Below, one piece after another: positions 33,781 through 46,787 of a stretch of DNA of 64,000 nucleotides (position 1 is its first letter; each line of letters opens with the position of its first letter). The stretch is from Lycorma delicatula (lineage: Eukaryota; Arthropoda; Insecta; Hemiptera; Fulgoridae). The stretch spans positions 137,128,536 through 137,192,535 of the forward strand of contig NC_134458.1 of the NCBI RefSeq assembly GCF_047948215.1. The letters run 5' to 3'. The notes beneath the pieces are model-generated. The model saw nothing but the letters and a program-made list of their open reading frames with translations, searched no databases and was not told the DNA's origin. Position numbers and translations under genes: made by a program.

Positions 33781-36770
33781 AGAGTTATGAAAAGTACGAG
33801 TATTATCGATTAATTATTTATTTCTTATAATTGTTACGTAATTAAAATTAACTAATACATAATACATACACTAATAATACATTTATAAATAGTTTTAGCT
33901 TTTATCTTTTGGTCGATGAAATTTCAAAGGGTTTTTACAAAACCAACATTTCAGGTCATCCATAATAAAATAAACTTGTTTCAGCAGTCGATATTTCTAT
34001 TATAAAAAGTATGCTTAAATTTAATGAATAAGGAATTATGGGTATTATCATCGCTTCATAATTTTTAATTTTAAACTTCTTAATTATCCGTTTAAATGTG
34101 ATGATACGATTTAAATTCGCCTTCCAGCTTGTTTATTAATGTAAAGTGATATATTTTAGGAAGAAATTCCCATCATCAGATGTGATATACCAGGTTTTGA
34201 AATATATTTTGCTGATGAAATGAAAAGCATAGTTAAAAAATTTGTAAATTTTTAAATAGTAAACAAAAAGACACGTAAAATAAAAATTGTTCGGTGAACA
34301 GTCTTTATTTCCGTATTTACTTCATGATGTAAATCTCCCTGAATCTAATAGTGTGGATTTTTTCTGTCTACAAAATCGAACAATTGTATTACATCTGATG
34401 ATGCCAACCGATCCCGAAACAAATCGTTAGAAATACGTAAAAAAATGCATCGCGGATTTAGATCAAGAGATATATTATATTCTAATTAAGCAACTCAAAA
34501 TTCATTAAAAATTAAAAACAGAATGCTGTATTTAAATATGAAAAATCTATATTAATTCAGGAATGACTACAATGTAAAAAAAACCAAAGTCGAAATCTGG
34601 CCTAAAACAAGCTTAGGATAAAATCACAAAAATATGATGAATGTCTTTTCTTTAAAATCTGTTTTCTTTCTTTTTTTTATAAATTAACCCAGAATATTTT
34701 AATAAACTTAATTCAAGAAGTAATCAATACATGTAATAAAAAAATAAAAAATTATTTGTCCGAAAAAGCAACCTCTGAGATAGTCATAACCTGATACATC
34801 ATACATGAATTTTTTTCGGCATCTTGAAATAGAACGAATTTTTTCTAGAACAGTCAAATAACGTATATAGTAAAAGAAAAAATAATTAGACCTCGATAAA
34901 AAAATTTGGAAATTAAAAATAATAATCCTTACATTTTATGCTAATTTTAATATTATATGCTTATCAAAAATATTACGAGCAAAGGGGAAAATGCCTTTCA
35001 CAATTTATCTGTGTTTCTGAAACGTACTTACGGCCAAACAGGTTTTCCGACTTTTATGAAATTTTGTAACACAGGTTCCTTGCTATAAGTTGGAACAAAG
35101 TATAGGTAATTTTTTCATGAAATGTTCTGTTTCAAAACAGATTTTAAACAATGCTTATTTATGATGTAGGTAATACTAAAACATCTTTTTTAGTACTGTT
35201 CTGATATTAATCGGTAAATCCAGCTTCAAGACTTCCAACTATCATCAGGATCATCTCAATAAAAGCCAAGGTCGGTATACAAAATGGAAAATTAAGTATA
35301 ACTTAATTTCAACAAATAATAAACCAAAACATGTTACACATATTTAAGAAAGGAAACTTTCACTTATGTAAATCTAACGACAGAATAATTTCTCACTTTA
35401 ATGATATTGATGTATTTGGAGGTCTATTTGGACCGTCAATTGACATAGAGTATGTATATCTGGAGTGTACAGACGCGATTAGTGTTGAAATTGCGAGATC
35501 TTTATTGGATGAATCGTACTACATAGATCTATTCTATATAGATATGTATCAAATCATACCAAGATCTATATGTGCACATGGAATGCCACTCTGGGAATCA
35601 GTAAATCGAATACTTTAATTATCCAGTGGATCCAATTAAAAATCCTAAAATTGATAATGAATTCTTTGTGATGTGTTACAAATGATATATTTCTTCTAAA
35701 AACAGTAAAAGGGGAAGTTTGACTGACTTTCAAACTTGAAAGCGTGAAATATCAAATCAAACTGGAAAAGCATCCAAAGATTTTAGCGTTTCACTGTTTA
35801 ATAACAATTCAGACTGGTCTAAGATGAAGAGAAATTATTTGACCATCTGTCAAAAGATACTAAGAATAAATTAAAATAATAAAAACTCATAAATGTTCTC
35901 TAAATGTATTTATTTAAGCTAATTATAATAATAAAATATTAAATATTTTACAATATTCATTAAAGAAAAAAATAAATTATTTTAACGAACAAATATAATT
36001 AAGTAAAAGGATTAATATTTTTTTTTGTTTAATGAATATCTTTATTATCTTAATTCCCATTAGCAATATCATGATAATTCTAACTGGAGATAATGACCAA
36101 ATTTCTAAGGAATAAATCTGCAAAGTTTTATTAAAATCTGTCCAGTAGTTTTTTCGTGATGCGCACACAGACACGTCCCTAGTTATCACTAATGTTTTAT
36201 TATAAGTATAGATAAACGTCTTATGCTTTCTTTATATTCCATTTTATTTTAAATTTATACACATAATTACTAATATTATTACTTTTCTTTATTTTATACT
36301 TTTATTGTTTTTTTTTTATTAGAATTTTTATGAACGAGTAAAGAAACTGAAGAATTGAAATAAAAATAAAAAAAGAAACTGTACAGATTTATTATTAACA
36401 ATTCTAACACTGAGGATCTCAAAAGGTAACATAACAATTTTTTTTTTATTCTACAACATTCTTATATCGCACTTAGTAGTTTAAAGGGAAACTTATCGAT
36501 ATTCATTAAAAAAGATATGTTATCAAAATGAATCGTTAAGTTTTCACGCACTCTTATAGCAACTAATATACAATCATACCAATGAAATTTATTACACTGC
36601 TTTTATTTCTATTGAGGATTAAAAGAAATGTAAGTTAGCAATCGAAAAGAGCAAAGATTTTATGTCGATAAATTAACAAAAATACAACTACGTATTCGGT
36701 TTGAAATAACGACATTATATCTTAATAGCGGCTATACGTTACCCAAGATTATAACGTAAAAATGAAACGA
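33781..36770. other. AT-rich intergenic DNA with one unassigned 95-codon frame
   Basis: Only the plus frame at 35331-35618 is notable; it is listed separately. At about 36095-36215 a tail reading TCTGTCCAGTAG, GTGATGCGCACACAGACA and TTATTATAAGTATAGATA resembles the end of an interspersed element, which I cannot name. Confidence 0.45.
35331..35618 (+). CDS. Unassigned 95-codon open frame, possibly a gene relic
   Basis: Begins MLHIFKKGNFHLC and ends WESVNRIL, with an acidic middle (SIDIEYVYLECTDAISVEIA). Its amino-acid mix is broader than the Phe/Leu/Ile/Lys frames found by chance in this AT-rich DNA. After the stop, sequence in the same region no longer stays open. I do not recognise a family. 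It could be a decayed transposon protein or chance. Confidence 0.15.
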   Translation: MLHIFKKGNFHLCKSNDRIISHFNDIDVFGGLFGPSIDIEYVYLECTDAISVEIARSLLDESYYIDLFYIDMYQIIPRSICAHGMPLWESVNRIL

Positions 36771-37080
36771 GTAATAAAAGAAAGGGACAACAATAATCCC
36801 AAGAGTAGAAAGTGGCAGTAAATATCAGGTGGTGTAGTGGCGGAGATGTTAGCAACAACAGTAGTAATACAGAAGTAACAGCGGTTTTGTAGAGGCAAAA
36901 GGAAGAGGAATAAGAAGAACAAGGGTAAAATAATAGTAGCGGGCCAGGCGAGCTAAATCAGAGCGCGGTGTCGTTAGCCGAGCAATTAGCAAGGCTGTGG
37001 CCGGCGCCACGACGCCCAGGGACGCCTCGGGGATCATCACTATACAGACTCCAAGACGGCCATACATCCTGCTTCATTAT
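36771..37080. other. GC-rich island, strong candidate for conserved noncoding DNA
   Basis: About 36940-37060 is among the most GC-rich unique sequence in the window: GAGCGCGGTGTCGTTAGCCG, AGCAATTAGCAAGGC (homeodomain-type TAATT core), GTGGCCGGCGCCACG and CGACGCCCAGGGACG. The minus-strand 72-codon frame (36849-37067) has a plausible stretch followed by poly-Leu/Tyr/Cys from a simple repeat and no domain. I prefer regulatory DNA; a short exon is not excluded. Confidence 0.35.
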
Positions 37081-38262
37081 GACATTATACCCTCTCTTAA
37101 TTTTGATATATGCTAACTGCTAACACTATATAAACTACCACTACAACAATAACAGTTACGATGATTAAACAATGCTACTCTATTATCAACTGAAACATAG
37201 TGTATTGTAAGGAAAATTAATAAAATGCTGAGAAAAAATTAAACTTCATATAACCTCATATGCTGGAGCAAAATATGCGTAGATTAAAATTTATTAAAAA
37301 ATAAAATGTGTTTTCAGTTATTTAAATGTCGATTTTTATTCGGTACTCGTAAAATTAAAAAGAAAAAATTATCTGCAACTTATTAAACACAAACTTCAAA
37401 AAGTCGAAACTTAAAAAATTGAGAAGTATTATTTTAAAAAGAACAATTTTTAGAACGTGTATAGAATATTGTTTATTAGTTTAATTATTATTTTATTTAA
37501 ACTTATATTAGACCAATAAAAATCATTTTCGGTGCATATAAAAAGTGTCTGAAACATGTATACGTCACGCTTATTTATAACTTCATAGATGAATTCCTTC
37601 TTTTATAATTGAAAATTTAGAATGATTCTGAAATACTTCGTTCGTGACATACTTAGGGGAAAAAGATTTTCAAAAATTCTCCTAAAATAATTTCAAAGAA
37701 AAAGAAAAGGATTAGGAAGGATACCGTTCATCCAGACTGTTTTTAATATAATTTTCGTTTTACAATTTTATTTTCTAAGAACAGCTTTGATTAATACCCA
37801 AATAAACAAAATAAGTTACGTTACAACTTGTTTTTGTTTCACCTATATAAATGTTTTTTCCATATATGTCTATCCATATACCGACAATTTCAATCTAGTT
37901 ATAGATAAAAACTTGAACTATAATAAAATTGTATTAACATTAAATTAGATCTGTGTATCCCCAAGGTATCTTAATCTTATCAAAAAACATACATAAATAT
38001 AAACAAAAAATAAAGTTTAAACGGTTACCTTAAAACCCGCACCTTACATTAAATCCATTCGTTTAAACTCATAGGACAACAACAAAGAGCATTAACCCAT
38101 TAAAACTTTTGGTTTTTTAAACGTATACGATATACAACTATTTTCGGAAATTTTATATTACTTCGACCTGCACATCATCGAAAATATTAAATAATTATCA
38201 AACGTTTTTAACAAATTTTACATTTCTTTCGTATATAAAAAATCTGATGTTGACACCATATG
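37081..38262. other. AT-rich intergenic DNA, no feature seen
   Basis: No coding frame or repeat that I can support. Confidence 0.5.
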
Positions 38263-38880
38263 ACTTCCTTGTACGCCTATTAAATTACATACACAAATTT
38301 TTAGCTGCACTTAATTTAAATTTAATTCATTTCAAAGTGAGATACAATCCTCCAATTCTTTAATAAAGTGGACAGTTACACAATTGCACTGTGGTGGACA
38401 CCACATGCATCACATTTTTGTGTGGTGTCCGTATCAGATTTTTTATATCAGTTTATATATTATTTTTGTTTCACGTCGCTAAGTAATTATGCTGTGTTAG
38501 AACGTGTCGCATCCGTAACCATGCAGACATCGGTTCGAATCCGACTTCATATAGATATATTTTTGATTTATATTTTTTTATTTTAATTTAAATATTTTGA
38601 TTTATAAATAATTGTTAACCTCTGTAAAAATTTTGAATTAAAATGAAAAGCGCATAAAAGTTTATTTTACTAACAACGTCTGATATTTTTTTATATATTT
38701 TTTTGTTATTTTATTATTGAGTTATTATTTGTTGTAAATTTTTTTACGATCAGAAGTTAATAATTATTACTAAATCAATATATTTAAATCAAAAAAAGCG
38801 AAAAAAAAGGAAATTAAGTCGGATTCGAACCGATATGCCTCCATCCTCAGAAGTATTACCTTACGGTGGTTCCTGAGGCT
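38263..38880 (+). mobile_element. Family 2, copy II, rearranged with internal inverted repeat
   Basis: Starts with ACTTCCTTGTACGCCTATTAAA (38263-), which together with the next ~100 bp matches the reverse complement of 60780-60912. The internal block beginning ATCGGTTCGAATCCGACTT (38529-38547) recurs as its exact reverse complement at 38816-38834. AT-rich homology continues inward, giving arms of about 95-110 bp. The opposite TIR is not found. After 38835 a different unit starts (CAGAAGTATTACCTTACGGTGGTTCCTGAGGC), which may be another SINE-like piece. A hairpin GGACACCACA / TGTGGTGTCC lies at about 38396-38430. Confidence 0.65.
38475..38550 (+). other. tRNA-like segment with Pol III B-box match
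   Basis: GGTTCGAATCC fits the tRNA T-arm/B-box consensus and is preceded at tRNA-like spacing by GCATCCGTAACCATGC, an anticodon-arm-like stem. The acceptor and D arms do not pair properly, so this is a tRNA-derived SINE-like head rather than a functional tRNA gene. Confidence 0.4.
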
Positions 38881-41030
38881 AAAACAGAAAAAGAAAGCTA
38901 GTCCATAAAGTAGAACAAGTATTAAAGGTTAGGATTACTTCGTACCAGAGGATGCGCCCTTCAACAAAACTATATTACTTTTGAATAAGTTTCAAAAAAA
39001 GGAAAATAGTTAAATTTGAAATGACTCATTTTATTTAAATATCAAATACGTTTTTTACCACAAAGAGATTCAGCAGATTTATCTGATAAATAGCATTAAA
39101 ATTTCTTTAATATTAGGTTTGTTAGGTAATCATGCACAATGCACCATGCATGAGTTTCGATAAATTTTTGTAAATATTTATAAATATCCATTTATAAATA
39201 AATTTTTGTAAAACTTATTTTTCATTATCTTAAGGTAATGAAAAATAATTTCAATTGTTGAAAAAAATAACTTGTGAAAGTTGATTTCACCAGGAGTTCG
39301 TTATGTTTAGTGGTATTTCTATTTCTGATGTTTCCGTCTTTTGGTATATAAACCAAATAACGGGGTGATACCAATTTTTCCAACCGGAAAGTGGATAAAA
39401 CTTCAAGTGGAATTTTATAAAAAAATAAAAGATATCCGACTAAATATCATTACAATATTTATAATAATTCAGTACTTAATAATTGCAACGACAGACAATA
39501 AAGCAACATTTTTAAACCGTTAACGCAGTAATGTAGGTTTTCGTAAAAAATAATTCTTGTGTTAGTCGCTTTTACACGTGAAAACCTACTTGCAATCATC
39601 AAAGAAATTTCTTCTACTAAATAAAAACATACTGATAAGAACAAATGCCACAACCATCAACTTACAACTCGGTAAATAAAACTTGAAAAATACACGTTAA
39701 AATATTTGTAACTCAAACTAATAACCACCTCTTTACTTGAGATCTGTTAGAAAGATCGCTTTACGCTTGATAAATACACTGGCATAATTAATAAAGACAG
39801 ACTGTAATAGAAGGTTTATTCACAGGCAATGTCGCATTGATGTTTAACAAACAAAGTGGATTTTTAATTTAACTTAATAAATCTTCCTCCTTCTTATGTC
39901 ATTTATTTTCATGATCATTACATGGATCTCAGACAGGATCGACATTATTTAAGTTATCTCTACCTCAAATCTGTATTCATATCAGTCAGTCAGTTACTGG
40001 AATAATAAAAAGTATAATATATATATATACACACATATAAATATATAAACAGATACACATCCGTATATACACTGTATATCTGTATTTTTTTAATATGCCT
40101 AACTGTCAAAACCAAACACTCAAATCTCCATTATTCTTTTATAGCACTTACTTGAAACTATTATATTTCTACTTTATGTTAATTATCAAACGAGGTAGTA
40201 ATAGCTATTAAGACAACTATAATATAAACAACAAAAACCATCTTGTTCACACGTTGACGAGTAATCATCAGAAGTGAAATTATCCTCTTGCCGCTTTACT
40301 GATTCGACTATAATATTCAGATTCCATCACTGACACCAAAATCAAATCGACATTCAGCATCATAAATAATGTACAACATTCATTTTATCGCAACAGCAAA
40401 AGAGTTATCAATGAATATCATTACTGTGAGACAAATAACACAGTTTATTTTTACCGATTCTACCTGATAACATGTATCGTGCGCATAAAATAGACTAGAA
40501 CAATTAAAAAGATGACTGTATCACATTCTGCTATGAAACAATCCATTATGCAAATATTTATTGAGCTGTCTCTTCTTAGAAGCAGTAATATGTTAATTTC
40601 GCGATATCTTTGTAACCGAGTGATATATGCTTAAGTTTATTCACTTAAGGTGACTGCTGATGCTCAATTAGTATTATACTCCTTTTTTTATGATGAGAAA
40701 TGAATTTCTATCATCATGATCATCTTGTGGTGTTCTGCCTGTTGGCAAGTGAAGAATTATTACTTTTTTTTCTTTTTTATTTAATCAATTAATTTAGTAT
40801 TATAACTATGTGTTTATCGAGATTAATAATGTGAAGATTTCACAAAAGTATTATTACTATTATATATTTATGAGTGTTCTCACTGATTTGACTATTTTTT
40901 GGTGGTTTTAATTTAATTTGTTTAAAATAATTAAAATATAGAGGAACAAGTATAATATTTTTGTAGAAGTCATATACAATAATATTAGATTAGATTTAAC
41001 TATCGCTTTTAAAGACGGGAATAATAAACA
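38881..41030. other. AT-rich intergenic DNA with a (TA)/(CA) microsatellite at about 40012-40050
   Basis: Frames at 39341-39523 (+) and 39459-39653 (-) are AT-driven and overlap. Nothing else is seen. Confidence 0.5.
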
Positions 41031-41700
41031 CTGGAATGAAATCATGAAACGTCGAATAATTTGACGATGAAATGTAACGTAAAAAAAAAAAACTCCAGCG
41101 ATCTACAACGGCAGAGGAGTCGGAAAATAGGTCGCAAATTGTGTTCTCAATCTGGAGGTATGGCAAGGGTGCTGCGGGCTGTTGGGTCGGTTGTTCTAGT
41201 ACGGTACAGCTAGGCCAGGTCGTTTGTTCATATCGGCGGTGGCGGGACAACAGCACCGCAATCGGTTATATAGCTATCCCCAAATGGAACTGAACGGTCT
41301 TACAGTCTTACTGCTTTACTTTACCCGCTTCCACTATCACTAATACTTTATGGTGACCTGCAGATACTCCGAAGCTGCCACTCTAAACAATGATACTTTA
41401 TACTCGCCACCTTAAATACAACCGGCCACCTCTTCTATTATTATTGTTATTATTATTATTACACCCCTCTTTTGTACTCCCTTCTATTTTCGTACACAGT
41501 CCTTTGTTTTATCTTCAGTCTCTAACCGCTCAGAGTACCAACCTACCTCATCTTTGTCTCAGCTACTTTGCGTTTCCATTTTTTCTTATCACTTTTTCCT
41601 TATTCACACCGTTTCTTTAGATCGGCTTTTCCGTATTGCTTTACGAATTGCTTTACTTTCTTTCTTGGAATAAATCGAACTTTTTTGTTCTCCTATTTCC
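41031..41700. other. GC-richer island with (TTA)n, candidate regulatory DNA
   Basis: 41090-41280 is mixed, GC-richer sequence (GGCAGAGGAGTCGG, GCGGGCTGTTGGGTCGG, TCGGCGGTGGCGGGAC) that ends in TATATAGCTAT. It is followed by a pyrimidine-rich stretch with (TTA)n at about 41434-41461. Frames across it (41390-41620 plus; 40996-41256 minus) are poly-Leu or undistinguished. Confidence 0.33.
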
Positions 41701-42248
41701 TTTACATTACCGGATGGAAAATAAATTTTTTTCTTAGTAAAAAATAGAAATAAATTCACATCATTAATACATATATTTATTTTTAATTTAAATAGTTAAT
41801 ATGGCTTAATGGAGTAGGTTTTTTTTTGCTAATATTTCAAAAACAACTTTTGAATTTATAATTTATTGCCGGTTGTTTTGTTAAAAGCTTTTTGAAAAAC
41901 GAGAGTGAAATTGAAGCAAATAAATAATTATTCATTTAATAATTGTTTATTTATTTATTTATTTTTTTTTTTTTAATAATAGACTAATAATTTAATATTC
42001 TTTGTTTTTAGTTTGGTTCTAAAAGCTTTCATTATGAATTTGGTTCAATTAACCCGAATCAGGCAAAGAAAAAACAAACTGAAAATTTAAAAAAACTAGA
42101 AATTTTAAATATTTTAAAAATAAAAATGTGCGTTAATTGTTAATGTAACATCTTATCTATATTTGCTTTCTTTTATGATTAATTCACCACATACGCTTGA
42201 AACTTGTAATGGGAATACAAAGCAGAAATTCAGTGAGGTGTAAAAATG
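41701..42248. other. AT-rich spacer
   Basis: Nothing recognisable. Confidence 0.5.
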
Positions 42249-42325
42249 TCATGCCGGGATTCGAACTCAGGATCTTTCGTATGAAAGATGATTTGTAACC
42301 ATTCCGCCAACCAACAAGACGGAGT
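42249..42325 (-). repeat. tRNA-derived SINE-like head
   Basis: On the minus strand the order is TTGGTTGGCGGAATGG (A-box-like), a perfect 7-bp stem ATCTTTC-ATAC-GAAAGAT in the anticodon-arm position, then GAGTTCGAATCCCGGC (B box). The spacing fits a tRNA, but the anticodon loop is the wrong size and the acceptor stem does not pair. The minus frame 42184-42369 is a shadow. Confidence 0.6.
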
Positions 42326-43935
42326 AGTACTTTATTGTATGTGTAAAACATTGGATTTAATAGAATCACGATTGATGTAAATTGAAGCTTTTGAAATCTG
42401 GATTTACAGGAGAGTTCCTAAGATTAGTTGGAGAAATTGTGTTCTGTAACAAGTTCTTACAAAGTAAGGTAAACGTATCGATGAGGTCTGGGTGATGAAA
42501 CAATCAGAAAAAATTATCATCTTCTGTGACTTATATACTTAAAGGAAAATTAGAGAGAAAACAATATTTCTGAAGGAAGAAAATATCTCTGAAAATTCTT
42601 CATCCGGTGATTCTTCACGTCAATTTTGAAATCTTATTCAAGAGCACATTATATTTATATCACCCAGACGACTTTTAACGACCGTTAGTTGATATTCTAC
42701 AGTAAGATTATTCTATCATTTAATCAAGCAAAATAACAAAGAATCAGAGATCCTGACGATCAGTTCATCCAATATATTCTTTTTCTTTAATAATTTAACT
42801 TACCACAATGTAAATCTTTTTCACATTTATAAATGAAGTCATCTTTTTAAATAATAAGAGTTATTTTATGAGCAATGTTTATATCACTCATACTAACCTT
42901 GGAATATTTATGTTATATTACTTTAATCAAAGTAAAGCATAAATAAAAGAATGATGGATAATTAAAAAAAAAAGAACTTTAAAGATTTGGAAGAGTACAA
43001 GAATACTTATAAAATCTGATGAGATATCATTTTGGTTCAATGTTTGCACCGTTGTTGGTGATGCAGCAGATATACTACTTGAAATTGATTTCTTGGCAAA
43101 CTCGATAACTCGATTCAGCATTCCTGGCAACGTGTCTGAAGCGTTTTTTTTTTTTTTTACCTGGTGATACAGTATTGAGTATAGGGTTAGTTAAGGTTGA
43201 AATTAAATAATTTAATCTTATATCTACAACAACATAATTTACTTGTGATTGGAAAGATAAAGGAAATTTCCAGCGGTATAAAATATTTCTCAGTTAAATA
43301 TTTCTTAGCCTTTCTATAAAATATTTCTATGTCATATGACAATAATATGTCATATGTAATATGATAATGTTCCATGAAGTTTACTTTCAAGTAATTTTAT
43401 TCTACAGCTTCCAAAATTCTGCTTCTTCCATTTTTTGTTCTATAATTATTAATTTTTTTTATTAAAATATTATATTTAACTTCTAATGAAATCTGTCTGC
43501 CTACACAACAAACTGATTGTTGTTTCATAAATAAGTAATGAGGAAATAATATTTGCAGATCTTTTAAAGACTAAATACAGGTTTCACATTTTGTTAATTC
43601 AACCACATTTCTAACAGACTTTCTTTTTAGGTTATAACTCTCTAAATTTTGTATAATGATCTTAAATAGTATTGAGTATTGTATATTAAATATTATCTAT
43701 ATAAACTGTTCATCAAGTTAAAAAATATTTGAGCCTCTTTTTTTGCAAATATAACCTATGTGATTATTCCAAAAAAGGTTATGATAACTATTACACTTAA
43801 ATATTTCACTAGTAATATAATAATTGTATAAATAGACCTACAGTGGTAACTCAATTTTAAACTCAACGTGATAAGCTGATAAGGGTGGGACGTACACATG
43901 ATCTTAATAAAGCACACCCATAAATACCGTCGATT
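42326..43935. other. AT-rich intergenic DNA, no feature seen
   Basis: A short poly-T lies at about 43144-43158. Frames of 67-71 codons on the minus strand lack domains. Confidence 0.45.
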
Positions 43936-44000
43936 ACCTTGTGGTGGAGTGATAGAGTCTATACCTTTCACCGGGAAGGTTCTATGTTGGAATCCCAGAA
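43936..44000 (+). repeat. tRNA-derived SINE-like head
   Basis: GTGGTGGAGTGATAGAGTCT (A-box-like) is followed by CCTTTCACCGGGAAGG, an anticodon-arm-like stem, and then GTTGGAATCCCAG, a degenerate B box. This is the same overall plan as the heads at 42249 and 53181. Confidence 0.5.
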
Positions 44001-44439
44001 AAAATTAATTTCGTATCGTATAAAAGAGGAGTAAACAGTTGTAATTGGGTGTAGCCTGCCTATTTTCGGAGAGAGAATAAACAAACTAAGGCTATCAGAC
44101 GTTTTAAAATTTGAGGAAATCCGAGAAAACCGTCAACTTAACACATGTATGTAAACATAAATTTGTTCTCTAGAGAAATTACATACAGTTCGTTACTTGA
44201 AAAAAAATGACCACCTTTGAAACTCCTTTTTCGTAAGATGTACTGTCTGATAATAAATTTAAAGACATGATAAAAAAGCCTGTTTTCATCACAGTACCAT
44301 ATTCATAGCGTAGCCAACCTAGGAATGACCCATATCTCTTCAAGTTACAGTTGTAGGGATGTCACACCTTCATTAAAAGATAAATTTATATTGTATATAA
44401 AATAAAATATTGTGATTGATTCGTAATCAATGCCCTGCA
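44001..44439. other. AT-rich spacer
   Basis: No feature seen. Confidence 0.45.
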
Positions 44440-44978
44440 AAAACTACTGAAGATAAATTGAAAATTTGTATACAAGTCCTTCTTACGGTGTAAATGCACA
44501 TTAAGAAAGAACTTTTTAAAAATTCAAACTTCATAGTGTTTAAATGGAGTAACAATAAAAAATAAAAATATCAACTTGGTTTTTGGTGTGTAATCTTCAT
44601 GTAATTATCTAAAAAAAATTCTAGATTTTATGAAATTCGACCTTGAAAGGGGTGAAGACAAATAAAAATGTTTTGAACAATGATTGCAAATTTTTCCCAT
44701 TTCCGACTATATTAAACGAGATATTCAGTAGGTTTGGGTTTTCAAAAACTCTAGATAAATACCTAAAAACCATTTTTGGGTTTTTATGAATTTCGATTTT
44801 TGAAGTGTGACGGTGTAGAGCGCTGCGTCTCAACCAACACATCCACTGCCACAGTTACTGTATGTGTGACGCGACAGGCTGCTCCTACCTCCGGTAACTT
44901 GACAAAAAAACAAAAAATAAGAAAGAATTGACCGCGACGAGAGACGCAAGTAACCATATAGAACGGATGAAGTTGCGA

Positions 44979-45041
<63 letters not shown>

Positions 45042-45060
45042 TATGTATGTAAAATGAAAA
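44440..45060 (+). repeat. Probable transposon-derived block ending in a (GT)n microsatellite
   Basis: The segment has the look of an interspersed element: a long low-complexity AT body with 'AAAACTCTAGATAAATACC', then a GC-richer end (44805-44930: GACGGTGTAGAGCGCTGCG, GACGCGACAGGCTGC). It runs into (GT)n at 44981-45039. The family is unnamed and has no second copy in the window, so the call rests on composition and style only. The minus frames 44784-45069 encode poly-His/Thr from (CA)n and are not genes. Confidence 0.35.
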
Positions 45061-45880
45061 ACCATACAATTTAGTGTTCGATTTTAAAGAAATCCATTTA
45101 AAACTATGAATATTGCTTCAAATTTTTTAAATCTGATTAAAAAATTGTTGTATTTATAATAAATCAAAGATCGTCAGAATTATAGTTTAAAAGTAGGCTA
45201 TTTATTATTCATTTATCTAAAAGAAACTTTTCATATACAAAAAGACATGTGATAAATACCTAAATAGGTAAATACTAATTAACATGATAAATTTGTATAT
45301 CTACTTTACGAAATTCTAAAAAACAATTTATTCCAAACACGGCAATACAAAATATTTAGCGGATCGTGAAATTTTTGTTTAAATTTATTACTTAAGTATA
45401 TTTTTTTAACTAATGTTTGTAAATAACTATTAATTCTTTTTAATTATGTTAATTGTATTTATAAAACCTCTTACAAATTGTTTGACTCTATGACTATTAT
45501 CTCTAAAAACACAATTCGGTTCAAAATGCAACTTACGGTATAAAAGCTTACTTCCACTAACTACTTGTATTTACAAGAGTAAATACACGTATACACTAGT
45601 TTCGGTTATTTTAAGAGAGTAAGAATTCTTCTGAAACAATTGTCAAATGGTATGTACAACTACTACAGTATGATATTAGCAATAGCATTAATAAAAAACA
45701 AGTATAGAGAAAGAAAAAGAGAGTTAGAAGAAGAAGAAATGCTATTACATCTATCTAAGCCACGTAGAAATACATTTATTTATCAAGATGTAGACTTGAC
45801 TGAAACAACAACCGGAACAGTAATAATTGTAGTGGTAAAATAGAAGGGTCGCCTCAGTTAGGCCATAATACTGAAACTAG
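45061..45880. other. AT-rich intergenic DNA
   Basis: Nothing supportable. The plus frame 45640-45843 is Lys/Glu/Arg-rich (KYRERKRELEEEEM) from a purine run. Confidence 0.4.
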
Positions 45881-46470
45881 AGTGTTACTAGGGGCAAGTG
45901 AACTAGGAGGTAGGAGTTAGTGAATGTCCGTCGGGGACATCTAAGAGGTCGAGGTGTATACGAACCGTGTACAGAGGACGGCACAGAAGTGAAGGAGTCA
46001 AGAGGAAGAGAAATGTAAAGGTAAAGTAAAGGTTTGAGGTGAGGTAGAAAGAGATAGAGAACGACGAAGAGAAATACAGTAAAGGGGCGCATCTGTGTTT
46101 AGTATGTTTCTAGTATATATGTACCTCACAATATAGTGTTGTTGAAGGAGCAAAACAGGGTGACCGAGGAGATGGAGGGGAGGAAAGCTGACCAACAGCC
46201 TCTCTCATTCTGTTGTTGTCCCCTCCCAAACCGGTCATAAATATGAGACGCCGCTTTAATACCACCGGTAGACGCCAGATGGAGTAAATTGTTATGAATG
46301 AGCATAGTCCGTAATATTAGTTGGTCTGTACTGTTCGTTACGCGATAGTAGTTACAGCTACTATACAACTGTAACTCTAACTGCTTTCCACAGATTTATT
46401 CGTACAACCGTTATTATTATTATTATTATAATTATTATTGTTATTATTATTATTATACGACAACAACCGT
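45881..46470. other. GC-richer island with (TTA)n, candidate regulatory DNA
   Basis: The core at about 46140-46330 holds CCTCCCAAACCGGTCATAAA, GACGCCGCTTTAATACCACC and GTAGACGCCAGATGGAG (E-box CAGATG). (TTA)n lies at 46411-46456. Overlapping minus frames (45877-46368) are not supported by any domain. Confidence 0.33.
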
Positions 46471-46785
46471 ACAGTTTCTACTTGGTTGTTACCGTTGTGC
46501 TGTTGTTTATATCCTCTACACAAGTATAAGTATGAAAGCATCCGTATTTACTAAGCTCCCGTCCGATTAAGCTATCTTGTTTCCCATATCAGACGTAATA
46601 GAGCCATCTAAAACTGCTGGATCCTCCTCTAGCCGAGCATATTTTCTAACTTAATTTTGCATGATCCACTAAAACAGTAAAATGATAGTCAACATATTTT
46701 ATAGTAGTTTCATATTTATAAAACTAAAATTACACAAAGGAATCATAGTATTTATAATAATAATACTTTGAAAATATACTATAGC
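46471..46785. other. Intergenic DNA, no feature seen
   Basis: Mixed to AT-rich sequence with no signal. Confidence 0.4.
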
Positions 46786-46787
46786 TA

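Noticed and set aside
38529..38547. Functional tRNA gene
   Set aside because: The B-box is perfect but the acceptor and D arms do not pair and the same segment occurs inverted nearby, so it belongs to a repeat.
42249..42325. Functional tRNA gene on the minus strand
   Set aside because: Anticodon loop is the wrong size and the acceptor stem fails; SINE-like head preferred.
44784..45069. Minus-strand frames of 79-93 codons
   Set aside because: The middle is poly-His/Thr from the (GT)n microsatellite.
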